Notes under the pieces: generated by a model
Database searches by the model: none
Told to the model about the DNA's origin: nothing
Seen by the model: the letters and a program-made list of their open reading frames with translations, nothing else
Origin: Acidobacteriaceae bacterium
GTDB lineage: Bacteria > Acidobacteriota > Terriglobia > Terriglobales > SbA1
Direction of reading: 5' to 3'
Length of the DNA: 12,615 bases
Assembly (NCBI GenBank): GCA_003156615.1
Contig: PMHI01000533.1
Coordinates: forward strand, 5,409-18,023
Made by a program: the position numbers and the translations under genes
Part shown: piece by piece, positions 7,151 to 12,615 of the stretch
How positions within the stretch are numbered: the stretch's first letter is position 1
Layout of the letters: every line of letters begins with the position of its first letter

Positions 7151-8152
7151 ATGACACGACTGATCCAAATCAGAAAAGGCAATGTTCGACGGGTAGCGCT
7201 GGTCGAGGAACCAAACATCCGCTTGTTGGACACCTGCTCCTCAATCTACGAATTGGCTCACCTCGCCATTGCTGCCGGCATGAAGCTCAGCGAGCTGGCA
7301 CGCCAGAGAGCCCGACACGACACCATCGAATACGGCCCGATCTATAGCGGTCGCTCGGAGTGGCGCCTGCTTCCGGCCATGGACCATCCCGACGAAGCCG
7401 CCCGTTGCCTGATTTCCGGCACAGGACTGACCCATGTGGGTAGCGCACGTAGTCGCCAGTCCATGCACGCAAACGCTAGCGAGGATCTAACTGACAGTAT
7501 GAAGATTTTCCGCTGGGGAGTGGAAGGCGGCCGTCCCGCCGCAGGCTGTATCGGGGTCCCTCCAGAATGGTTCTACAAGGGCACAGGCTGCGCATTGCGC
7601 GCACACGGAGAACCGCTCGACATTCCGTCCTATGCCGGGGATGGCGGGGAGGAAGCTGAGATAGCCGGTGTCTACCTCATTTCTCCCCATGGCCGGCCCT
7701 ATCGGGTCGGATTGGCCGTGGGCAACGAGTTTTCCGATCATCAATTCGAGAAGAAAAACTATCTCAATCTGGCGGGCTCTAAGCTACGCACGTGTGCACT
7801 GGGACCAGAACTCGTGGTCGATCCAGAATTTCAATCCATACCTGTAGCGGTGACCATCGAGCGGGAAGGAAGTGTCTTCTGGACCGGGGCGTTCCGCAGC
7901 GGTGAATCCGAAATGTGCCACAGTCTGCAAAATATTGAGCATCACCACTTCAAGTACGAAGCTCACCGCCGCCGCGGAGACGTGCATGTGCATTTCTTTG
8001 GAACGGATTGCCTGAGTTTCGGCGACCACATTCGCTTGCAAGACGGAGACGTCATCGAGATCGCCGTCGAGGGTTACGGACGCCCTCTGCGCAACCCCGT
8101 TCGGACAGACAAATCGAAGCCGGCTCTTATGAACGTCACTCCCCTGGGATGA
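7151..8152 (+). CDS. AraD1/GguC-like protein, fumarylacetoacetate hydrolase superfamily
   Basis: This 333-residue cytoplasmic protein begins MTRLIQIRKGNVRRVALVEE, the usual opening of AraD1/GguC proteins. These are assigned, partly from genomic context, to dehydration of L-2-keto-3-deoxyarabonate in non-phosphorylative L-arabinose use. The FAH-type metal site is visible as E168-A-E170 in GEEAEIAG and D196 in GNEFSDHQFE, with SKLRTCALGPEL following as in the fold's core. Related FAH enzymes instead hydrolyse 2,4-diketo-3-deoxy sugar acids, so either chemistry is possible. It starts 24 nt after the dehydratase, with GAGGAT (7133-7138) a little far upstream. Its stop overlaps the next start as ATGA. 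Acting right after the dehydratase would fit its operon position. Confidence 0.8.
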   Translation: MTRLIQIRKGNVRRVALVEEPNIRLLDTCSSIYELAHLAIAAGMKLSELARQRARHDTIEYGPIYSGRSEWRLLPAMDHPDEAARCLISGTGLTHVGSARSRQSMHANASEDLTDSMKIFRWGVEGGRPAAGCIGVPPEWFYKGTGCALRAHGEPLDIPSYAGDGGEEAEIAGVYLISPHGRPYRVGLAVGNEFSDHQFEKKNYLNLAGSKLRTCALGPELVVDPEFQSIPVAVTIEREGSVFWTGAFRSGESEMCHSLQNIEHHHFKYEAHRRRGDVHVHFFGTDCLSFGDHIRLQDGDVIEIAVEGYGRPLRNPVRTDKSKPALMNVTPLG

Positions 8153-9054
8153 CTAAAACGATGAGTGAAACTATGTCAAAGCCAAACGTTGCAATTCTAG
8201 GACTTGGCATCATGGGTTCTGGCATGGCCAGTCGACTGCTCTCCGCGGGCTTTCCGTTGACGGTCTACAATCGGAATCGCGAGAAATCTATCCCCTTCGG
8301 GGATGCCAGCGCGTTCATCGCAACTTCGCCGCGCGAGGCTGCTTCCCGTGCCCAGATCATTCTCAGCATGGTGGCGGACGACTCCGCTTCCCGAGCGGTG
8401 TGGCTCGGCGAAAACGGAGCATTGACCGGGGTGTCGCCGGGTTCGGTCCTGATCGAATCCAGCACGCTGAGCGTCGGCTGGGTGAAGGAACTCGAAGCTG
8501 CCGGCGCTCAACGGGGCTGCGAATTCCTGGATGCCCCTGTAACCGGCACCAAGCCCCATGCCGCATCCGGCGAACTACTTTTTCTGGTTGGAGGTTCCAC
8601 TGATGCGCTAGATGCTGCGCGGTCTGTGTTCTCCGTGCTCGGTCGCGACGCTGTCCATCTGGGTCCCACTGGAAGCGGGGCTCTCATGAAGCTCATCAAC
8701 AATTTCATGTGCGGTGTGCAAGCCGCGTCGTTTGCCGAAGCCGTGGCCCTCATTGATGCTGGCGGCCTCGATCGCGGTAAAGCCGCGTCCATCCTAAGCG
8801 GAGGAGCTCCGGGAAGTGGAATTGTGAAGCGGATCGCTGATCGAATCGCTACCAACGACTTCACCCCAAGTTTTGCCCTGCGCTGGATGGCGAAGGACTT
8901 GGCGTATGCGCTCGATGGCGCCTCACGTAACGGAGTTGCCTTACAAACCGCAAGTGCAGCCCTGTCTGTGTTCGAGCAGGCGATTGCAGAAGGCCTTGGC
9001 AATGAAGACTTTTCCGCTGTTACCAAGTCGCCGAGAAGATTGTCGAGCTCTTAA
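8149..9054 (+). CDS. NAD(P)-dependent beta-hydroxyacid dehydrogenase (GarR/HIBADH-like)
   Basis: This protein of 301 residues belongs to the 6-phosphogluconate dehydrogenase-like beta-hydroxyacid dehydrogenase family, which includes tartronate semialdehyde reductase, 3-hydroxyisobutyrate dehydrogenase and L-threonate dehydrogenase. The Rossmann motif G18-L-G20-I-M-G23 binds NAD(P). The substrate-loop motif is D128-A-P-V-T-G133. The catalytic lysine is K181 in LMKLINNFMCG. The C-terminal half is the usual helical domain. ATG 8149 overlaps the AraD1-like stop, implying coupling; ATGs at 8161 and 8173 are alternatives, and no start has a strong ribosome site. It may reduce a semialdehyde or oxidise a hydroxy-acid intermediate made by its neighbours. 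Reaction direction and substrate cannot be read from the sequence. Confidence 0.82.
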   Translation: MTKTMSETMSKPNVAILGLGIMGSGMASRLLSAGFPLTVYNRNREKSIPFGDASAFIATSPREAASRAQIILSMVADDSASRAVWLGENGALTGVSPGSVLIESSTLSVGWVKELEAAGAQRGCEFLDAPVTGTKPHAASGELLFLVGGSTDALDAARSVFSVLGRDAVHLGPTGSGALMKLINNFMCGVQAASFAEAVALIDAGGLDRGKAASILSGGAPGSGIVKRIADRIATNDFTPSFALRWMAKDLAYALDGASRNGVALQTASAALSVFEQAIAEGLGNEDFSAVTKSPRRLSSS

Positions 9055-9070
9055 TTTGCGGAAGGACAAA

Positions 9071-11851
9071 ATGAAAGCTGGCGTCGCGCTCGGAACCTCC
9101 CCGTCGATACTGCTGCTCATCCTGTGCATGATGTCCACAGGCGCTCTGGCGCAAAAAGCCAATGACAAGACCCCTCCGGTTCCAGGGCCGATGCTCAACC
9201 AAGGCCTGGTGAACTACGACACCCCTGAGTTCACACTAAGTCTGGTGCGATCATCCCAGACCGTCGCCGCCCTCAAACCAAAAGGAGCTGACGGCTTCGA
9301 CTTCACACCGGGAGACCTCCTCGCGGAGCGTTCGCAAAATGGATACTTTCATCTGGGTGACCTTACCCTTCGCTTGCGCACAGAAGACTCGGCGAATTGG
9401 ACGAACTATTCGACAGCCTCCACTCGCATACCAGTGAGCCCGCTGTCCGCATCCGCGAACGTGCTGGCCACCGCTGACCTTGCGCCCACTCTCCCCGCCG
9501 ATCTACCGCTACGGATTACAAGAACATGGGCCGTAGAGGAGGGCAAGCTTGTCCTGCGCTTCGCCTTGACCAACCGGTCGACGAAGAAAGTTCAGATCGG
9601 AGCGCTGGGCATCCCCATGATCTTCAACAACGTGCTCAACAACCGGTCTCTGGGGCAGGCTCACGCCATCTGTTCGTTTTACGATCCCTACGTTGGGGAG
9701 GATGCAGGTTATCTGCAAGTGACCCGGCTGAACGGCCACGGTCCGGCTCTATTGGTCATTCCCGATGGCAAAACTCCCTTCGAGGCTTATAACCCCATTC
9801 TGGACCACAAGGGACGGGGGGGCGCGATGGCCGTATTTACTGATCCCACACCGCGGGGGATCACCTTCGAAGGGTTCTACGAATGGATGGTTCACAGTCG
9901 GGCGTATGCCGAAAATGAATGGAAGAACGCAGGACCCTGGAACACTCCTACCGGCCTCACTCTCGCACCCGGTGAGTCGAAGACGTATGGGCTCAAGTTC
10001 GTGGTTTCCGATTCGATTCGTCACATCGAGGACACGCTCACCAGGAATCAGCGGCCGGTCGCCATTGGCGTGCCGGGTTACGTGCTGCCCCAGGACATCG
10101 AGGCACACCTGTTCCTCAGATACGGCAAGCCCGTTGCGTCGGTGAAGGTTGAACCACCATCGGCGATCGAGATTCGTGAGGATTCCCCTACGCCCGACGG
10201 CTGGAGAGCCTATACCCTGCAAGGCAAGACGTGGGGGCGCTCGCGCCTAACGGTCACCTACGGCGACGGAACGGTGCAGACTGTTCAGTACTTCGTAATC
10301 AAGCCCGCTGCACAGGCGGTTGCGGATCTGGGCCACTTTCTGACCACTCGCCAGTGGTTTACCGATTCGAACGATCCGTTCCACCGTGCTCCCTCCGTAG
10401 TCACTTACGACCGCGAGGCCAATCAGATAGTGTTGCAGGACAGCCGCGTCTGGATCGCCGGACTGAGCGATGAAGGCGGCGCCGGTTCCTGGCTGGCAGC
10501 CATCATGAAGGAATTGGTCCAGCCGGACAAGGAAGAACTCGACAAACTTCAGCAGTTCGTTGACGGGGTGCTATGGGGTGGGCTGCAATCGAAAGATGGA
10601 CCACACCCATACGGCGTACGCAAGAGCCTCTTCTACTACCAACCCGACCAGATGCCCCAGAACTATTACGACAGCAGCTTTGACTGGAAAAGCTGGACGA
10701 GCTGGAATAAGCAGGCCTCGGAGGCCGTCGACCGTTCTTACGATTATCCGCACGTCGCCGCTGCCTATTGGGTCCTTTATCGGCTGACACGCAACCATCA
10801 AGGCCTGGTCAGCAATCATCCTTGGGATTGGTATCTGAATCATGCCTACGAAACTTCGATGGCGATGACCAGCTATGCGAAAGATCTGGCGGTGTTCGGC
10901 CAGATGGAGGGCTCTATCTTCGTGCAGATCTTGATCGATCTTAAGCGCGAAGGCATGAGCACACAGGCCGACACGCTGGAGAGCAAGATGCGAGAACGTG
11001 CCGATCGCTGGAGAAAGGAAGCCTATCCCTTCGGCAGCGAAATGCCCTGGGATTCCACCGGACAGGAGGAAGTCTACGCCTGGACGAAATATTTTGGTTA
11101 TCAGGACAAGGCAGAAGTGACCCTCGACGCGATTCTCGGATACGATCCGGCGATTCCCCATTGGGGCTATAACGGCAGCGCACGCCGTTATTGGGATTTT
11201 ATTTTCGCTGCCAAAGACCGTAGGCTTGAGCGACAACTTCATCACTATGGTTCCGGACTGAATGCCATCCCTGTGCTGGCCGAATATCGTGAGCATCCTG
11301 AGGACTTCTACTTGTTGCGAGTCGGCTATGGTGGAACGATGGGGGCACTCACGGACATCGACCAGGAGGGATTCGATTCCGCGGCATTCCATTCGTTCCC
11401 GGACTTGCTCAAACCCGATCCACTCACCGGCGACAACGGTCCAAACGTCTTTGGACACGCTTGGAATACCGCGACTTACGTAGTAGATCACCCGGAGTTC
11501 GGTTGGCTGGCGTTTGGCGGGAACGTCAAGGTGAACGGCGCTGTGATCACTGTCACTCCGCGCGACTCGTTCCGGTCACGGGTTTATGTGGCTCCTCTGG
11601 GACTATGGCTGACCCTCGATGCAGGCATATTTGAACAAGTAGAAGTGAATTCCAGTACCGGCATGGTACGAGTGGGACTCGCCGGAGCCACTGACGTCAC
11701 TCAAGAAGCCCGGCTCCGAGTAGAGCAACCGGCGAAGGTGAGTGGTGTCGGTACTTATCATCCCGCACCTCTTCTGAAGGCTGAGCGCGATGCATATCGA
11801 GTGCCCCTTCAGAAAGAAGCGACCTGGGTGGAACTTACCACTGGCCATTGA
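9071..11851 (+). CDS. Large secreted protein, probably DUF5695 family; function unknown
   Basis: This 926-residue protein has a Sec signal peptide (K2, hydrophobic core about 11-21, probable cleavage after A27 in GALA/QK). I recognise it tentatively as DUF5695-like from the opening YDTPEFTLSLVRSSQTVAAL and GYFHLGDLTLRLR; no function is established for that family as far as I know. Residues 40-430 look beta-rich, as in an N-terminal sandwich. Residues 440-830 are helical with many Trp and Tyr, like the (alpha/alpha) toroids of glycosidases and polysaccharide lyases. A short beta-rich tail follows. Acidic residues that could be catalytic include D558 (SYDYPHV) and D661, E666 and E667 (PWDSTGQEEVYAW). 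ATG 9071 follows GGAAGGA (9060-9066) and lies 16 nt after the dehydrogenase stop. Ending a sugar-acid operon, it probably acts outside the cytoplasm on the source glycan. Confidence 0.7.
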   Translation: MKAGVALGTSPSILLLILCMMSTGALAQKANDKTPPVPGPMLNQGLVNYDTPEFTLSLVRSSQTVAALKPKGADGFDFTPGDLLAERSQNGYFHLGDLTLRLRTEDSANWTNYSTASTRIPVSPLSASANVLATADLAPTLPADLPLRITRTWAVEEGKLVLRFALTNRSTKKVQIGALGIPMIFNNVLNNRSLGQAHAICSFYDPYVGEDAGYLQVTRLNGHGPALLVIPDGKTPFEAYNPILDHKGRGGAMAVFTDPTPRGITFEGFYEWMVHSRAYAENEWKNAGPWNTPTGLTLAPGESKTYGLKFVVSDSIRHIEDTLTRNQRPVAIGVPGYVLPQDIEAHLFLRYGKPVASVKVEPPSAIEIREDSPTPDGWRAYTLQGKTWGRSRLTVTYGDGTVQTVQYFVIKPAAQAVADLGHFLTTRQWFTDSNDPFHRAPSVVTYDREANQIVLQDSRVWIAGLSDEGGAGSWLAAIMKELVQPDKEELDKLQQFVDGVLWGGLQSKDGPHPYGVRKSLFYYQPDQMPQNYYDSSFDWKSWTSWNKQASEAVDRSYDYPHVAAAYWVLYRLTRNHQGLVSNHPWDWYLNHAYETSMAMTSYAKDLAVFGQMEGSIFVQILIDLKREGMSTQADTLESKMRERADRWRKEAYPFGSEMPWDSTGQEEVYAWTKYFGYQDKAEVTLDAILGYDPAIPHWGYNGSARRYWDFIFAAKDRRLERQLHHYGSGLNAIPVLAEYREHPEDFYLLRVGYGGTMGALTDIDQEGFDSAAFHSFPDLLKPDPLTGDNGPNVFGHAWNTATYVVDHPEFGWLAFGGNVKVNGAVITVTPRDSFRSRVYVAPLGLWLTLDAGIFEQVEVNSSTGMVRVGLAGATDVTQEARLRVEQPAKVSGVGTYHPAPLLKAERDAYRVPLQKEATWVELTTGH

Positions 11852-11883
11852 TCCTGGACCTTAGAAATACTACAGGGCGCGAT

Positions 11884-11899
11884 GCGGCAACTCGGCCGC
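11884..11899. terminator. Weak hairpin between the operon and the propeller gene
   Basis: GCGGC-AACTCG-GCCGC gives a 5-bp GC stem with a 6-nt loop in the 101-bp gap (11852-11952) between convergent genes. No T-run follows on either strand, so terminator function is doubtful. I see nothing else in the gap. Confidence 0.25.
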
Positions 11900-11952
11900 C
11901 ACCAGCCAATTTCAGAGCGTGCATCACGAGGACATCCGTGCGGGTCTGCGAA

Positions 11953-12615
11953 TCACTTGACCCATGCCAGACCATCAGCCCCACGCCCGGCGTCGATCAG
12001 CTTCACACTCCAGTTGTTGATCTGAATTGCCGCCACCTGATGGCTCTGGTCGCAGGAAACATATGCGGATTGACCGTCCGGTCGGATCACCACCTCTTGA
12101 GGAGCCGGGGGCACACTGATCGTCTGGACGACCTGCAACGTCGCGAGATTGACGACCGCCACGCCATTTGCATTCGGCAACGCTACCAGTAGCCATTTTC
12201 CATCCGGTGTGGATGCAGTGCCGTATCCTGTGCCGGGCAACGCAATCCAGCGACCAACTTTATTCGTAGCGGTATCGATTACCGCCAGTCGGGGCTTCTC
12301 TGTATCGGCGGTGAACACCCACCGGTTGTCAGGCGTGATCGAGATGCGTTGCACGTGTTCCGCAACGGGGATCACCTCGACTGTTTTTCGCCCTTCGAGA
12401 TCGAGCACCGATACCGTCCCCGGTCCAACGTTCGCGGTGTAGCCATAGCGCCCGTCCGTACTGATCGCCAGCATGTGGGATTCGGCCTGCCCGGTCGGAA
12501 CGCTCCCGACAATCTTTAGAGACTGCGGGTCGATGATGGTTACAGATTTGTCTAGCTCCGTCGTCACATAGAGCAGCCCGTCTTTCGGCCCAAAGACGGC
12601 GCAATGAGGACGAAC
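11953..12615 (-). CDS. YVTN-type beta-propeller protein (5' end outside the window)
   Basis: This frame is open to the right edge and covers 220 C-terminal residues. At least four beta-propeller repeats are visible, each pairing a phrase such as TPDNRWVFTADTE, TPDGKWLLVALPN or RPDGQSAYVSCDQ with a following VIDTATNKV- or VNLATLQVV-type strand. This is the pattern of YVTN/lactonase-like propellers, common as secreted or periplasmic proteins. An in-frame GTG exists at 12567, but the frame continues upstream through CAVFGPKDGLLYVTTELD, which is itself propeller-like, so the true start lies beyond the window. It ends at TGA (11955-11953), converging on the operon. A link to the sugar locus is not shown. 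Function could be structural, a lactonase or ligand binding. Confidence 0.8.
   Translation of the reverse strand, partial: VRPHCAVFGPKDGLLYVTTELDKSVTIIDPQSLKIVGSVPTGQAESHMLAISTDGRYGYTANVGPGTVSVLDLEGRKTVEVIPVAEHVQRISITPDNRWVFTADTEKPRLAVIDTATNKVGRWIALPGTGYGTASTPDGKWLLVALPNANGVAVVNLATLQVVQTISVPPAPQEVVIRPDGQSAYVSCDQSHQVAAIQINNWSVKLIDAGRGADGLAWVK

Noticed and set aside
6233..7168. A 311-codon open frame on the minus strand opposite the dehydratase
   Set aside because: The plus strand carries all enolase-superfamily ligands in order, and the minus frame resembles no family I know.
8008..8148. In-frame upstream extension of the dehydrogenase
   Set aside because: It is Arg-rich, overlaps the AraD1-like gene, and would push the Rossmann motif far from the N-terminus, unlike the family.
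8873..9070. In-frame upstream extension of the large secreted protein
   Set aside because: It overlaps the end of the dehydrogenase in another frame and would bury the signal peptide; ATG 9071 has a good ribosome site.
10571..11491. A 306-codon open frame on the minus strand opposite the large secreted protein
   Set aside because: It is antisense to a continuous secreted-protein frame and lacks a ribosome site or recognisable motifs.

Overview
The window is a compact carbohydrate-use locus from a GC-rich Gram-negative-type bacterium. Tat-exported glycosidases, a large Sec-exported protein that looks like the DUF5695 family, and a YVTN-type propeller together best suit a soil Acidobacteriota. 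This is inferred from family content and was not tested by phylogeny. All main reading frames are intact. I see no tRNA, rRNA, CRISPR array or insertion sequence.

Layout. The first 102 bases hold the apparent C-terminal end of an upstream gene. Next is a GH127-type (DUF1680) beta-L-arabinofuranosidase (189-2135, +). It converges on a GH31 alpha-glycosidase (2265-4490, -). Both begin with twin-arginine signals. A divergent control region (about 4491-4700) separates the GH31 gene from a rightward five-gene operon. The operon holds a hexuronate/aldonate-type MFS transporter (4701-5957), an enolase-superfamily sugar-acid dehydratase resembling L-rhamnonate dehydratase (5954-7126), an AraD1/GguC-like protein of the fumarylacetoacetate hydrolase fold (7151-8152), a beta-hydroxyacid dehydrogenase (8149-9054) and a secreted protein of about 926 residues of unknown function (9071-11851). 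Two junctions overlap as ATGA and the other two gaps are 24 and 16 nt, so co-transcription is very likely. A truncated YVTN beta-propeller gene (11953-12615, -) converges on the operon's end.

How the genes may work together. The exported enzymes would trim a plant or microbial glycan. GH127 points to beta-linked L-arabinofuranose and GH31 to an alpha-linked xylosyl, glucosyl or galactosyl unit. The transporter would bring in a sugar acid. The dehydratase would make a 2-keto-3-deoxy acid, and the AraD1-like enzyme and the dehydrogenase would carry it on without phosphorylation. No sugar 1-dehydrogenase, lactonase, aldolase or semialdehyde dehydrogenase is in the window, so the pathway must be completed elsewhere or the true substrate is already an acid.

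The most informative non-coding signal is a perfect 12-bp palindrome, GTAAACGTTTAC (4622-4633), of LacI-family operator type. It overlaps the -35 of a good leftward promoter for GH31 and lies just upstream of a consensus TATAAT for the operon. No LacI-type regulator gene is present in the window. The most interesting protein is the uncharacterised secreted one at the operon's end, which may be a new glycan-active enzyme.
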